Below the pieces are notes generated by a model that saw only the letters and a program-made list of their open reading frames with translations, was not told where the DNA came from and searched no databases. Position numbers and translations under genes: made by a program. Of a stretch of DNA of 64,000 nt, positions 1 through 9,188 are shown in pieces; position 1 is the stretch's first letter; each line of letters begins with the position of its first letter. Source of the stretch: Arthrobacter sp. MYb229. Lineage in GTDB: Bacteria > Actinomycetota > Actinomycetes > Actinomycetales > Micrococcaceae. The stretch is from positions 682,001 through 746,000 of the forward strand of contig NZ_PCPS01000001.1 of NCBI RefSeq assembly GCF_002975405.1, written 5' to 3'.

Positions 1-276
1 GCTCCGGTGCCGCGCCGCCGCCAGGTGGTTGCCAGCGGCGTGGACAAGTTCGGAAAACCGGTCCGCATCGCCGGAGAAGGGATGCTGGCGCGCTGCGTGC
101 AGCATGAGACCGATCACCTCGACGGCATCCTCTTCCTGGACCGCTTGGCCCCGGAGGAAAAGAAAGCCGCCTGGCGCACCTTGCGTGCCGGCAACTACGA
201 ACAGACCGCCACCGCCACCGTGGCGCAACGCGCAGGATTCCTCGGATCCAGCTTCGGCGCCGGAATGGGGAACTAA
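1..276 (+). CDS. def: Peptide deformylase, C-terminal part (5' end outside window)
   Basis: Peptide deformylase removes the N-terminal formyl group from new proteins in the cytosol. The frame is open from base 1. It carries deformylase motif 3, QHETDHLDG, whose HExxH histidines bind the catalytic metal, preceded by GEGMLARCVQ. Motifs 1 and 2 must lie upstream of the window. The stop is three bases before fmt, which adds the formyl group that this enzyme later removes, so this is the classic def-fmt pair. The tail after the motif (about 45 residues) is longer than in E. coli, as often seen in actinobacteria. Confidence 0.93.
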   Translation, partial: APVPRRRQVVASGVDKFGKPVRIAGEGMLARCVQHETDHLDGILFLDRLAPEEKKAAWRTLRAGNYEQTATATVAQRAGFLGSSFGAGMGN

Positions 277-279
277 CCC

Positions 280-1212
280 ATGCGCATCCTCTTCGCCGGC
301 ACCCCGCAGGTCGCCGTCACCTCGCTGGACCACTTGCACGCCGCCGGTTTTGACATCGCCGCCGTGCTGACCCGCCCCGACGCCCCGCTGGGGCGCAAAC
401 GCGTGCTCACCGCCTCGCCGGTCGCCGCCCGCGCCGAGCAGCTGGGCCTGCGCACCATCAAGTCGAATAAGATCGACGCCGAGGTCACCGGGCAGCTGGC
501 CGAGCTCAACCTGGACGCCGCCGCCATCGTCGCCTTCGGCGGGCTGGTTCCGGCCGCCGCGCTGAACGTGCCCAAACACGGTTGGATCAACCTGCACTTC
601 TCGCTGTTGCCCGATTGGCGTGGCGCCGCCCCGGTGCAGCACTCGATCATCCACGGCGATGACATCACCGGCGCGGTGACCTTCCAACTGGAAACCGGGC
701 TGGATACCGGCCCGGTGTTCGGGCAGGTCACCGAGCGGATCGGCGAGCTGGACACCGCCGGGATCATGCTCGATCGGCTCAGCGAATCCGGTTCCACCTT
801 GCTGGTGCAGACCCTGCAGGCGCTTGATGCGGGTCAAGCGGTGGCGATACCGCAAAGCGGATCGCACACCTATGCGCCGAAAATTACCGACGTCGACGCG
901 CAGTTGGACTTCACCCGCACGGCCACCGAAATCCGTCGCCGCGCCCATGGCACCAGCCCCTTTCCGGGCGCCTGGGCCACCGCGGATCAGGCACGCTACA
1001 AATTCGGCCCGCTGCGTGAGCGGCGCGAGATGGCCGAGCTGGCACCCGGCGAGGTGCACATCGAACCGGGCAAGCACCCGGTGGTTTATGTGGGCACCAG
1101 CACCTGGGCGCTGGAACTTTCAACCATCCAGCCGCCAGGCAAAAAAATGATGAACGCCTCCGACTGGGCTCGCGGCGTATTGACCCAGGGAACGAAAGTG
1201 AGCTTCGCATGA
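280..1212 (+). CDS. fmt: Methionyl-tRNA formyltransferase
   Basis: Formylates initiator Met-tRNA using 10-formyltetrahydrofolate. The N-terminus MRILFAGTP starts the Rossmann formyltransferase domain. The active site NLHFSLLPDWRGAAP has Asn104 and His106, and Asp142 lies in LDTGPVF, giving the N-H-D catalytic set with the spacing known from E. coli Fmt. The C-terminal OB-like domain follows from about residue 205. At 310 residues it is full length for the family. The start lies 3 bases after def and the stop overlaps the rsmB start by 4 bases (ATGA), so def-fmt-rsmB are very probably one transcript. Confidence 0.97.
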   Translation: MRILFAGTPQVAVTSLDHLHAAGFDIAAVLTRPDAPLGRKRVLTASPVAARAEQLGLRTIKSNKIDAEVTGQLAELNLDAAAIVAFGGLVPAAALNVPKHGWINLHFSLLPDWRGAAPVQHSIIHGDDITGAVTFQLETGLDTGPVFGQVTERIGELDTAGIMLDRLSESGSTLLVQTLQALDAGQAVAIPQSGSHTYAPKITDVDAQLDFTRTATEIRRRAHGTSPFPGAWATADQARYKFGPLRERREMAELAPGEVHIEPGKHPVVYVGTSTWALELSTIQPPGKKMMNASDWARGVLTQGTKVSFA

Positions 1213-2723
1213 GCGGGCACGAACCAGTAAACGAACCACGACGCAATGAATCCGGCCGCACCCGCAACCGCGGCCAGGGCGACCTCCCGCGCAAGTACAG
1301 CCAGTCCGCCCCCGGCCAGCGCAAGCGTGCGGCCGATCCGGCCCGGCTGGTGGCTTTCAAGGTATTGCGCGAGGTCTCCGCCAAGGACGCCTACGCCAAC
1401 CTGGTCCTGCCCAAGCTGATCCGCGAGCACCAGCTGGAAAAGCGCGATGCGGGATTCGCCACCGAACTCGCCTACGGCGCACTGCGCTCCCAGGGGTTCT
1501 ACGACGCAATCCTCACCACCTTGGTGGACCGGCCGCTGGCCGAGCTGGACCCGGCGATCCTCGACGCCCTGCGCCTGGGCGCCCACCAGCTGCTGGCCAT
1601 GCGCGTGCCCAAGCACGCCGCGCTCGATGAGACCGTCTCGCTGGCCCGCGCGCAGATCGGCGCCGGGCCCTCCGGGCTGATCAACGCGGTGCTGCGCAAG
1701 GTGAGCGTGAAGGAACCCGAAGAGTGGATCGCGCTGCTGACCGCCGCAGCGGGCAGCGCGTCCGAAAAGCTGTCGATCGAGCATTCCCACCCGGACTGGA
1801 TCGTCCGCGCCCTGCGCGGCGCGCTCATCGCCCACGGACGGGATGCCGCGGAGCTGCCCGAGCTGCTCCAAGCGGATAACCTGGCTCCGGTGGTCAACCT
1901 GGTCGCGCTGCCCGGGCTGGGCACCCTGGAATCGGCCCTCGAAGCCGGCGCCGAGCCGGGTACCGTGGTCGAGTCCTCGGCCACCTACAAGCACGGGGAC
2001 GTGGCCCGGGTGCCCGGAGTGCGCGAAGGGACCGTGCGCGTGCAGGATGCCGGAAGCCAGCTCATGGCCCGCGCGCTGGCCGCGGTGGAACTCCCGGTGG
2101 ACGGCGAAGACAAGTACTGGCTGGATCTGTGCGCCGGCCCCGGCGGCAAGGCCGCGCTGCTCGGCGCGCTCGCGGTGCAACGCGACGCGCGGCTCACGGC
2201 GAACGAACCCACCGAACACCGTGCACGGCTGGTCGAGCAGTCGATGTCCGCGGTCCCCGCGGACTACTGGATGGTCACCACCAAGGACGGCCGCGAGTTC
2301 GGCACCGCCGACTTCGCCGGGGACTACGATCGGATCATGGTCGATGCCCCCTGCTCCGGGCTCGGTGCGCTGCGCCGCCGCCCGGAATCGCGCTGGCGCA
2401 AGCAGCCACGGGACATCCCGGAGCTGACCAGCCTGCAGGGCGAACTGCTTGCCGCCGCCTTCAACGCGGTCCGCGTCGGCGGGGTCATCGGATTTGTGAC
2501 CTGCTCGCCGCATATGGCCGAAACCCGGCTGGTGGTCGAAGATTTCCTGAAGTCGAACCCCTCCGCCACGCTGCTGGACACCGGGGCCGCGGTGTCCGCC
2601 GTGGCCCTGGACGGCACTCCCGCCGCCGGGCACGAGCTGGCCGGCGGCAGCACCGCCCAGCTGTGGCCGCATGTCCACGGCACCGACGCCATGTTCATGG
2701 CGATCATCACCAAAAGCGCGTAG
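1209..2723 (+). CDS. rsmB: 16S rRNA (cytosine-967-C5)-methyltransferase RsmB/Sun
   Basis: Methylates C967 of 16S rRNA with S-adenosylmethionine. It has an N-terminal NusB-like RNA-binding domain (about residues 35-180), after a basic, low-complexity start, and a C-terminal Rossmann methyltransferase. The SAM loop [13 protein letters not shown] lies near residue 305. The two catalytic cysteines of m5C enzymes are visible: Cys382 in DAPCSGLG and Cys432 in TCSPH, 50 residues apart as in E. coli. The start overlaps the fmt stop (ATGA). At 504 residues it is longer than E. coli RsmB, because of the N-terminal extension and an insertion before the catalytic domain. Confidence 0.95.
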   Translation: MSGHEPVNEPRRNESGRTRNRGQGDLPRKYSQSAPGQRKRAADPARLVAFKVLREVSAKDAYANLVLPKLIREHQLEKRDAGFATELAYGALRSQGFYDAILTTLVDRPLAELDPAILDALRLGAHQLLAMRVPKHAALDETVSLARAQIGAGPSGLINAVLRKVSVKEPEEWIALLTAAAGSASEKLSIEHSHPDWIVRALRGALIAHGRDAAELPELLQADNLAPVVNLVALPGLGTLESALEAGAEPGTVVESSATYKHGDVARVPGVREGTVRVQDAGSQLMARALAAVELPVDGEDKYWLDLCAGPGGKAALLGALAVQRDARLTANEPTEHRARLVEQSMSAVPADYWMVTTKDGREFGTADFAGDYDRIMVDAPCSGLGALRRRPESRWRKQPRDIPELTSLQGELLAAAFNAVRVGGVIGFVTCSPHMAETRLVVEDFLKSNPSATLLDTGAAVSAVALDGTPAAGHELAGGSTAQLWPHVHGTDAMFMAIITKSA

Positions 2724-2764
2724 CCCGCGCGCCGGAATCCAGCGCCCACCCCCAAGGAGCACCG

Positions 2765-3427
2765 ATGAGCAACCCGCGTATTAATCCGTCGATCTTGTCC
2801 GCCGACTTCGCGAACCTGGCCAGCGAACTGGCGCGCATCCACACCGCCGACGCGGTGCACGTGGACGTGATGGACAATCACTTCGTGCCGAACCTGACCC
2901 TCGGGCTGCCCGTGGTCGATGCGCTTGAAAAGGTCAGCGACCTGCCCATCGACGTGCACCTGATGATCGAAGACGCCGATCGCTGGGCCCCGGAATACGC
3001 CCAGCTGGGGGTGGACTCGGTCACCTTCCACGCCGAGGCCTCCGCGGCGCCGATCCGCCTGGCCCGCGAACTGCGCGCGGCCGGTTCGAAGGCGGCGATG
3101 GCCCTGCGCCCGGCCACCCCCATCGAACCGTACCTGGATATGCTCGGCGAGCTGGACATGGTGCTGCTGATGACCGTGGAGCCGGGCTTCGGCGGGCAGA
3201 AGTTCCTCGACCTGGTGCTGCCCAAGATCAAGCGCACCCGGGCGGCCATCGCCGGAACCGGCAAGCCGATCGCGCTCCAGGTGGATGGGGGCATCTCGCG
3301 GGATACGATCCTGCGCGCCGCCGAAGCCGGAGCGGACGTGTTTGTCGCCGGTTCGGCCGTCTACTCCGCGCCGGAACCGGCGGCGGAAATCGACGCATTA
3401 AGAAATCTTGCACGCATCGCGCATTAA
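2765..3427 (+). CDS. rpe: Ribulose-phosphate 3-epimerase
   Basis: Interconverts ribulose 5-phosphate and xylulose 5-phosphate in the pentose phosphate pathway. This 220-residue TIM barrel shows the family signatures [43 protein letters not shown] and VDGGI; the Asp and His residues in these strands bind the metal and act as acid and base. The frame is open much further upstream, but the ATG at 2765 has AAGGAG just upstream and starts with the family N-terminus. It follows rsmB by 41 bases. Ribulose 5-phosphate, one of its substrates, is also the RibB substrate in the operon just downstream. Confidence 0.97.
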   Translation: MSNPRINPSILSADFANLASELARIHTADAVHVDVMDNHFVPNLTLGLPVVDALEKVSDLPIDVHLMIEDADRWAPEYAQLGVDSVTFHAEASAAPIRLARELRAAGSKAAMALRPATPIEPYLDMLGELDMVLLMTVEPGFGGQKFLDLVLPKIKRTRAAIAGTGKPIALQVDGGISRDTILRAAEAGADVFVAGSAVYSAPEPAAEIDALRNLARIAH

Positions 3428-3461
3428 AATATGCCAAACTAGTCACTAGTAAACACGAATA

Positions 3462-3595
3462 CGTGCTCCGGGGTCGGTGTAAGTCCGAACCGGCGGTTAT
3501 AGTCCGCGACCCGCAACCAAGGCCACAAGCCAAGGAAGCGGTTGAGCCGGTGAAATTCCGGTACCGACAGTTAAAGTCTGGATGGGAGAAGCACG
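3462..3595 (+). ncRNA. FMN riboswitch (RFN element)
   Basis: Conserved RFN blocks can be read in order: closing stem CGTGCT (3462-3467) with AGCACG (3590-3595), the block AACCGGCGGTTATAGTCC with AGTCCGCGACCC, GAGCCGGTGAAATTCCGG, TACCGACAGTTAAAGTCTGG and the final GATGGGAGAAG. FMN binding normally shuts off riboflavin synthesis or uptake genes downstream. About 115 bases separate the aptamer from the transporter start. They contain a weak hairpin (3624-3645) but no U-tract, so control is more likely translational than by intrinsic termination. The operon downstream fits the ligand exactly. Confidence 0.97.
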
Positions 3596-3707
3596 GGTTT
3601 GATTTGCCATGGCCTAGCCAACCGTTCCGCTCGAGCGAGCCGAACGAACGCCTGGCCATAGGCCCATCAACTGCACACCCCCGGAGCCGCCGCTTCGAGA
3701 AGGGTGA

Positions 3708-4421
3708 ATGATGGATATTCTGCGGTGGCTCATTGAAGCTTTTAACTCACAAATTGCGATCGGCTCCTCGGCACTTCTGGTGCGCGAAGTCGTCGGCAAT
3801 ATCTTCGGCCTGGCCAGCGCGCTAGGCGGCATGCGCCGCAAGGTCTGGGCCTGGCCCGTCGGCATTGTCGGCAACCTGCTGCTCCTGACGGTCTTTTTGG
3901 GCAGCATCTTCGACACCGGCTACACCGCCAACCTATGGGGCCAAGCCGGACGCCAGATCATGTTCATCGCCGTGTCATTCTATGGCTGGGTGCGCTGGAA
4001 GCAGGCCCGCGACGGGGTCGACGGCGGCCACGCGGTCACCCCGAAATGGGCCACGACCAATGAACGCATTGGCTTGATCGCCGTGCTCATCGTCGGCACC
4101 ATCGCGGTGACCCCGCTGTTCCGGATGCTCGGATCCTACGATCCGGTGTGGGCCGACGCGTGGACCTTCGTCGGTTCGCTGCTGGCCACCTATGGCATGG
4201 CCAAGGGCTGGGTCGAATTCTGGCTCATCTGGGTGGCCGTGGACGCGGTCGGCGTGCCGCTGCTCTTCTCCGCCGGCTACTACGCCAGCGCCTTCATGTA
4301 CCTGTTCTACGGCGGCTTCACCATCGTCGGCTTCTTCGTCTGGATGAAGGCGAAAAAGGGCGAAAAGCCGCAGATCGAAACCGAAATGCTAGATCCTACG
4401 ATCAAAGGAAAGCAGCCATGA
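3708..4421 (+). CDS. PnuC-family transporter, probable riboflavin importer (PnuX-like)
   Basis: An integral membrane protein of about 235 residues with roughly seven hydrophobic segments. It has the PnuC/SWEET-like pattern: EVVGNIFGLASALGG, then RKVWAWPVGIVGNLLL, then SFYGWVRWK. PnuC proteins carry nicotinamide riboside, but actinobacterial members behind an FMN riboswitch (PnuX of Corynebacterium) carry riboflavin. The riboswitch directly upstream and ribD directly downstream support riboflavin. Two ATG codons in a row (3708 and 3711) follow AGAAGGG; 3711 has the better spacing. The stop overlaps ribD by 4 bases. Substrate is inferred from context, not from residues. Confidence 0.88.
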   Translation: MMDILRWLIEAFNSQIAIGSSALLVREVVGNIFGLASALGGMRRKVWAWPVGIVGNLLLLTVFLGSIFDTGYTANLWGQAGRQIMFIAVSFYGWVRWKQARDGVDGGHAVTPKWATTNERIGLIAVLIVGTIAVTPLFRMLGSYDPVWADAWTFVGSLLATYGMAKGWVEFWLIWVAVDAVGVPLLFSAGYYASAFMYLFYGGFTIVGFFVWMKAKKGEKPQIETEMLDPTIKGKQP

Positions 4422-5476
4422 TCGGGCAGAGCGAATTGGACCAGGCGCTGCGCACCGCGCTGGAAGCGGCGCAACGCGGAGCCCGCGGCGCAAATCCGCT
4501 GGTCGGCGCGTGTGTGCTCGATGGGGCCGGGCGCGTGATCGCCACCGGATTCCACCTGGGCGCCGGCAACCCGCACGCGGAGATCGATGCGCTGCGCCGG
4601 CTGGGCCGCATGGACCGCAGCCAGGCGGCGGAGCTGACCATGGTGGTCACCCTGGAGCCATGCAACCACCGCGGGCGCACCGGCCCCTGCGCGCAGGCCA
4701 TCGCCAACGCCGGCATCGGGCAGGTGCACTATGCAATGAGCGATGAAACCGCCACCGCCAGCGGGGGAGCGGCCTACCTGCGCTCGCGCGGGGTCGCCGT
4801 CAGCCAGAGCGAGCAGCATCTGGCCGCCTGGGAGTTGAATCACCGCTGGTTCCGCGCCAAGGCGCAGGGCCGTCCGTTCATCACCGTGAAAACCGCGCAG
4901 TCCCTGGACGGGCGGATCAACGCCCCCGACGGCAGCAGCCAGTGGATCACCGGAGACGCCTCGCGCAACCACGCCCATGGGCTGCGCTCCCGGGTGGACG
5001 CGATCGTCGTGGGCACGAACACCGTGATCGCCGACGACCCGCGGCTGACCGCGCGCACCGCCGCCGGGGGACTGCACGAGCACCAGCCCTACCGATTTGT
5101 GCTGGGCCACCGGGCGCTGCCCGAGGACCTGGCGCTGGCCTACGACGATCGTTGGGAGCAGCTGCGCACCCACGAGGTCAACGACCTGGTCAACCGCGCC
5201 ACCGAACTGGGCTTCAACCACCTGCTCATCGAGGGAGGTTCGATCATCGCCTCGGCGTTTATCGAGGCCGACCTGGCCGATGAGATCTATTGCTACCAGG
5301 CACCGGTGATCATCGGCGCCGGCGGCACCTCGGTGAATATCGGCTCGGTGACCACCCTGTCCCAGGCCCGCCAGTTCAGGCTCGACGCCCACCAACCCGA
5401 CGCGCTCACCCGCCTCGGCGCGGACGTGCTGATGCATCTGGAACCGCTGCCCGAGCGCACATCCCACACACTTTAA
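4418..5476 (+). CDS. ribD: Bifunctional diaminohydroxyphosphoribosylaminopyrimidine deaminase / 5-amino-6-(5-phosphoribosylamino)uracil reductase
   Basis: Catalyses steps two and three of riboflavin synthesis. The N-terminal zinc deaminase domain has HAE (His53, Glu55) and EPCNHRGRTGPC (Cys82, Cys91). The C-terminal NADPH reductase domain (from about residue 150) shows KTAQSLDGRIN, SQWITG, DAIVVGTNTVIADDPRLTAR and LLIEGG. The ATG at 4418 overlaps the transporter stop, which sets the start although the frame stays open upstream. At 352 residues the length is normal. It lies in the FMN-controlled rib operon. Confidence 0.97.
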   Translation: MIGQSELDQALRTALEAAQRGARGANPLVGACVLDGAGRVIATGFHLGAGNPHAEIDALRRLGRMDRSQAAELTMVVTLEPCNHRGRTGPCAQAIANAGIGQVHYAMSDETATASGGAAYLRSRGVAVSQSEQHLAAWELNHRWFRAKAQGRPFITVKTAQSLDGRINAPDGSSQWITGDASRNHAHGLRSRVDAIVVGTNTVIADDPRLTARTAAGGLHEHQPYRFVLGHRALPEDLALAYDDRWEQLRTHEVNDLVNRATELGFNHLLIEGGSIIASAFIEADLADEIYCYQAPVIIGAGGTSVNIGSVTTLSQARQFRLDAHQPDALTRLGADVLMHLEPLPERTSHTL

Positions 5477-5489
5477 AGGACCCCAAAAA

Positions 5490-6113
5490 ATGTTTACCGG
5501 AATTATCACCGGCACCGGCACGGTGCTGGGCATCGAGAACCACCCGAACGAAGATCTTGCCGTGCTCACCTTGAAGGCACCGGGCCATACCGAGGCGCTG
5601 GGCCTCGGCGGCTCGCTGGCGGTCAACGGCGTCTGCCTGACCGCCACCGAACTGGAGGGCGAAACCCTGAGCGTGGACGTGATGGGCGAAACCCTGCGCC
5701 GCACCAGCACCGGGGAGCTGCGCGCCGGCTCGATCGTGAACCTGGAGCGCTGCACCCCGGCCGGCGGCCGGCTCGACGGCCACGTCGTCCAGGGCCACGT
5801 TGATACCGTCGGCACGGTGCTGGCCCGCGAAGATCACGGCCAGTGGACCACCTTCCGCATCGGGCTGCCCGATGAATACGCCCCGCTCACCGCGGAAAAG
5901 GGCTCCATCGCGCTGGACGGCATCTCGCTGACCATCACCGCGGTCTCCGCGGCAACCGCCACCGGAGCCCACTGGGTGGAGGTCGGCATCATCCCGATCA
6001 CGCTGGAGGAGACGACCATGGGTTCCCGCCAGGTCGGCGACGCCATCAATATCGAGGTGGACGTGCTCGCAAAATACGTGGCCCGGCTGAACGCGTTTGG
6101 AGGCGGCAAGTAA
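5490..6113 (+). CDS. ribE: Riboflavin synthase, alpha subunit type
   Basis: Dismutates two 6,7-dimethyl-8-ribityllumazine molecules to riboflavin. The 207-residue protein is the usual tandem of two lumazine-binding barrels. It begins MFTGIITGTGTV and carries LAVNGVCLT and CTPAGGRLDGHVVQGHVDT in the first barrel and junction, with SIALDGISLTIT in the second. AAAGGA precedes the ATG. The stop shares one base with the ribBA start, so translation is probably coupled. It is called ribC in Mycobacterium; the symbol ribE follows E. coli use. Confidence 0.97.
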   Translation: MFTGIITGTGTVLGIENHPNEDLAVLTLKAPGHTEALGLGGSLAVNGVCLTATELEGETLSVDVMGETLRRTSTGELRAGSIVNLERCTPAGGRLDGHVVQGHVDTVGTVLAREDHGQWTTFRIGLPDEYAPLTAEKGSIALDGISLTITAVSAATATGAHWVEVGIIPITLEETTMGSRQVGDAINIEVDVLAKYVARLNAFGGGK

Positions 6114-7336
6114 TGGCCCGCAAGGAACTGGACTCGATCCCCACCGCCCTGGCCGCCCTGGCCGCGGGCAAGGCCGTGGTCGTGGTGGACGATGAAGACC
6201 GCGAAAACGAGGGCGACATCATCTTCGCCGCGCAGTTCGCCACCGCCGAGCTGATGGGCTTCACCATCCGCTACACCTCCGGGGTCATCTGCGTGCCGCT
6301 GGAAGCCCAGCGCGCCGACGAGCTGGGCTTGGCCCCGATGGTCGGCATCAACCAGGATTCCAAGGGCACCGCGTTCACCGTCTCCTGCGACGCGGTCAGC
6401 GGAATCAGCACCGGAATTTCCGCCGCCGACCGGGCCGTCACCTCCCGGCTGCTGGCGGACCCCGCCGCCGAGGCGGCACAGCTCAGCCGCCCGGGGCACA
6501 TCTTCCCGCTGCGTGCCGCCGCCGGAGGCGTGCTGGAGCGCCGCGGACACACCGAAGCCGCGGTGGATCTCTGCCGCGGTGCGGGCCTGGAGCCGGTGGG
6601 CGTGATCGGCGAGGTCGTCAACGACGACGGCTCGATGATGCGCCTCGATGATCTGCGTGACTTCGCCGCGGCCCACGATCTGCCGCTGGTCAGCATCGAG
6701 GACCTCGCCCGGTGGCGCCGGGTCAACGACGAAATCTCGCTGACCGAAGCCGTTTCGCTGCCCACCCCCTTTGGCACCTTCAGCGCCCGGGCCGCCAGCG
6801 TGGAGGGCCACGAGCACATCGTGCTCAGCCACCCGGCCCCCACCCTGGAGGGGGCCACGAATCTGGTGCGCATCCACTCCGAATGCCTCACCGGCGACGT
6901 CTTCGGGTCCTACCGTTGCGATTGCGGCGAACAGCTGCATGCGGCGCTGGAGCAGATCGCCGCCGAGGGCGGGCACCTGGTGTACGTGCGCGGCCACGAG
7001 GGCCGCGGCATCGGCTTGTTCAACAAGCTGCGCACCTACGCGCTGCAGGAAACCGGCGTGGACACCCTCGACGCGAACCTCCACCTGGGCTTCCCCGCCG
7101 ACGCGCGCGAGTACTTCGCGGTCGCCGCGATCCTGAAGCACCTGGGGATCGATGAGATCCGCCTGTTGAGCAACAACCCGGACAAGCAGGCCAAGCTCGC
7201 CCAGGCCGGGGTGGCGGTGACCGAATTGGTGCCCAGCCGAATCGCACCACGCAGCGAAAACGAAAGCTACCTGCGCACCAAGCAGGCCCGGTTCGGCCAT
7301 GACCTGCAACTGCCGAACACCAAAACTAGCTTCTAG
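6113..7336 (+). CDS. ribBA: Bifunctional 3,4-dihydroxy-2-butanone-4-phosphate synthase / GTP cyclohydrolase II
   Basis: Makes both precursors of riboflavin, from ribulose 5-phosphate and from GTP. The N-terminal RibB domain (to about 200) has DDEDRENEGD, GHIFPLRAAAGGVLERRGH and TEAAVDLC. The RibA domain has the zinc set Cys258-Cys269-Cys271 in HSECLTGDVFGSYRCDCGEQ and then GHEGRGIGLFNKL and TYALQETGVDTLDAN. Both active sites look intact, so both activities are expected. At 407 residues it is normal for the fusion. It overlaps ribE by one base and is followed by ribH after 30 bases. Confidence 0.97.
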   Translation: MARKELDSIPTALAALAAGKAVVVVDDEDRENEGDIIFAAQFATAELMGFTIRYTSGVICVPLEAQRADELGLAPMVGINQDSKGTAFTVSCDAVSGISTGISAADRAVTSRLLADPAAEAAQLSRPGHIFPLRAAAGGVLERRGHTEAAVDLCRGAGLEPVGVIGEVVNDDGSMMRLDDLRDFAAAHDLPLVSIEDLARWRRVNDEISLTEAVSLPTPFGTFSARAASVEGHEHIVLSHPAPTLEGATNLVRIHSECLTGDVFGSYRCDCGEQLHAALEQIAAEGGHLVYVRGHEGRGIGLFNKLRTYALQETGVDTLDANLHLGFPADAREYFAVAAILKHLGIDEIRLLSNNPDKQAKLAQAGVAVTELVPSRIAPRSENESYLRTKQARFGHDLQLPNTKTSF

Positions 7337-7366
7337 AACAGCAACGCAAACCTTAAGGAATATCAC

Positions 7367-7843
7367 ATGAGCAAGCATGGAGCCCCGACAAATGTCGCCG
7401 ATGAGCTCAAGGCGCTGAACTTGTCGGGACTGAAAGTCGCGATCGTTGCCGCCAGCTGGCACGAGATCATCATGAACGGCCTCATCGACGGCGCGCAGCG
7501 AGCCGCGCGCGACGCGGGGATCGAGAATCCGAGCCTGATCCGCGTGCCCGGCACCTTCGAACTCCCGGTGGCCGCAAGCGCGCTGGCTAAGTCCTACGAT
7601 GCGATCATCGCCCTCGGCGTGGTGATTCGCGGCGGGACCCCGCACTTCGACTATGTCTGCCTGGCCGCCACGAACGGGCTGACCGACGTTTCGGTGAACA
7701 CCGGCGTACCGGTCGGATTCGGCGTGCTCACCTGCGACGACGAGCAGCAGGCGCTGGACCGCGCAGGCCTGGAAGGTTCCAGCGAGGATAAGGGCTACGA
7801 AGCCTTCTCGGCCGCTGTGATGACCGTCGCAGCGCTACGCTAA
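7367..7843 (+). CDS. ribH: 6,7-dimethyl-8-ribityllumazine synthase
   Basis: Condenses the RibD/phosphatase product with dihydroxybutanone phosphate. The 158-residue protein shows the flavodoxin-like lumazine synthase motifs [24 protein letters not shown] (with the catalytic His) and [15 protein letters not shown] with the phosphate-binding Arg in LDRAG. The usual Glu of IRGET is Gly here, as I recall for other actinobacteria. TAAGGAA precedes the ATG. It closes the riboflavin operon. Confidence 0.97.
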   Translation: MSKHGAPTNVADELKALNLSGLKVAIVAASWHEIIMNGLIDGAQRAARDAGIENPSLIRVPGTFELPVAASALAKSYDAIIALGVVIRGGTPHFDYVCLAATNGLTDVSVNTGVPVGFGVLTCDDEQQALDRAGLEGSSEDKGYEAFSAAVMTVAALR

Positions 7844-7914
7844 TGGCCGCTTGGGACGTCACAATAGGCATGGAAAATTCGGGCACCAGCCGGAAAAACG
7901 CTAGTCTTGTAGAC

Positions 7915-8178
7915 GTGAAAACTTTTGACGAGCTCTTCAGCGAACTGTCGCTCAAGGCCCAAACCCGCCCGGAAGGCTCTCGTACCATCACCGAACTTGA
8001 TTCCGGTGTCCACGGCATCGGCAAGAAAGTTGTCGAGGAGGCCGCCGAAGTTTGGATGGCCGCCGAGTACGAAAGTGACGAGGAAACAGCCGAGGAGATC
8101 TCCCAGCTGCTCTACCACTTGCAGGTTTTGATGATTGCCAAGGGTCTGTCCTTGGCCGACGTTTACAAGCATCTATAG
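7915..8178 (+). CDS. hisE: Phosphoribosyl-ATP pyrophosphatase
   Basis: Second step of histidine synthesis, hydrolysing phosphoribosyl-ATP to phosphoribosyl-AMP. The helical MazG-like fold is read from RPEGSRTI, the metal-binding [12 protein letters not shown] and [15 protein letters not shown]. The frame is open from 7843, but the family start VKTFDELF is the GTG at 7915, giving 87 residues. TAGTCT at 7902-7907 lies seven bases before that GTG and no Shine-Dalgarno site is visible, which suggests a leaderless message separate from the rib operon. hisG follows. Confidence 0.95.
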   Translation: MKTFDELFSELSLKAQTRPEGSRTITELDSGVHGIGKKVVEEAAEVWMAAEYESDEETAEEISQLLYHLQVLMIAKGLSLADVYKHL

Positions 8179-8189
8179 CCGTCGCGCTG

Positions 8190-8219
8190 CTGCGACCGGG
8201 TCATCGCACCCGGTCGCAG
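8190..8219 (+). terminator. Inverted repeat between hisE and hisG
   Basis: Perfect 12-bp arms CTGCGACCGGGT and ACCCGGTCGCAG around a 6-base loop. No U-run follows, so it may be a weak terminator or an RNA-stabilising hairpin rather than a strong intrinsic terminator. Confidence 0.6.
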
Positions 8220-8313
8220 GCACCGCTCGGCGGCAGTAACAACGGCCAATTAAATCCTTGGCGCTTGTTTTTGGCTTATCGCCCGGCGCCACACTCATGA
8301 AACGAGTAAATAA

Positions 8314-9162
8314 ATGCTTCGCGTAGCCCTGCCCAACAAAGGCGCCCTCTCCGAAATCGCCTCCACCATGTTCAAGGAAGCCGGCTATCTCCAGCGCCGC
8401 GACACCCGCGAACTGGTTCTGGTCGATGAAGAGAACAACGTTGAATTCTTCTACCTGCGTCCGCGCGATATCGCCGTCTATGTAGGCCGCGGCATCCTTG
8501 ACGTCGGAATCACCGGTCGTGACCTGTACCTCGATGCAGATGTCGACGACGATGTCGAGGAGCAGCTATCCCTTGGCATCGGCAAGTCCGCTTTCCGCTT
8601 TGCTGCCCCGGTCGGAGCGTTCAACTCCGTCGAAGAGCTCAACGGCAAGCGCATCGCCACCAGCTATGACATTCTTCTGGACCACTACCTGAAGAAGCAG
8701 GGGATCGATGCGAGCGTCGTCCGCCTGGATGGTGCGGTTGAGTCCTCTGTGCGTCTCGGTGTGGCCGATGCGATCGCCGATGTGGTCGAAACCGGAAACA
8801 CCATCAAGGCCGCCGGCATGGAAATCTTCGGCGATGTGCTGCTCCAGTCGGAAGCGGTGCTCATCGGACGAGTCGGCCACAAGCCGGCCGGTCTTGACCT
8901 GCTGATCCGCCGCTTGTCCGGCGTGCTGGTCGCCCGCCAGTACGTCATGCTCGACTATGACATTCGCCGCGTTCAGGTCGAAGAGGCCTGCGCGCTGACT
9001 CCCGGGCTGGAATCGCCGACCGTTTCCGACCTGGCGAACTCGGACTGGTGCGCCGTGCGCGCCATGGTGAAGAAGTCGCAAACCAACAACATCATGGATG
9101 AGCTGTACGACGTTGGCGCTCGCGCGATTCTGGTCAGCCAGATCCACGCCTGCCGCATCTAG
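8314..9162 (+). CDS. hisG: ATP phosphoribosyltransferase, long form
   Basis: First, feedback-controlled step of histidine synthesis. It begins LRVALPNKGALSE and carries DVGITGRDL and the PRPP-binding region DAIADVVETGNTIKAAG. At 282 residues it is the long form with a C-terminal regulatory ACT-like domain (from about 210), which binds histidine, so no HisZ partner is needed. The upstream gap of 135 bases contains the inverted repeat at 8190 but no clear promoter. hisF follows after 26 bases. Confidence 0.97.
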   Translation: MLRVALPNKGALSEIASTMFKEAGYLQRRDTRELVLVDEENNVEFFYLRPRDIAVYVGRGILDVGITGRDLYLDADVDDDVEEQLSLGIGKSAFRFAAPVGAFNSVEELNGKRIATSYDILLDHYLKKQGIDASVVRLDGAVESSVRLGVADAIADVVETGNTIKAAGMEIFGDVLLQSEAVLIGRVGHKPAGLDLLIRRLSGVLVARQYVMLDYDIRRVQVEEACALTPGLESPTVSDLANSDWCAVRAMVKKSQTNNIMDELYDVGARAILVSQIHACRI

Positions 9163-9188
9163 TTACGCCACCCTAGGAGATTCAGCTC

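Noticed and set aside
5834-7645. Open frame of 603 codons antisense to ribE, ribBA and ribH
   Set aside because: Spans three real genes; no start signal or recognisable domain.
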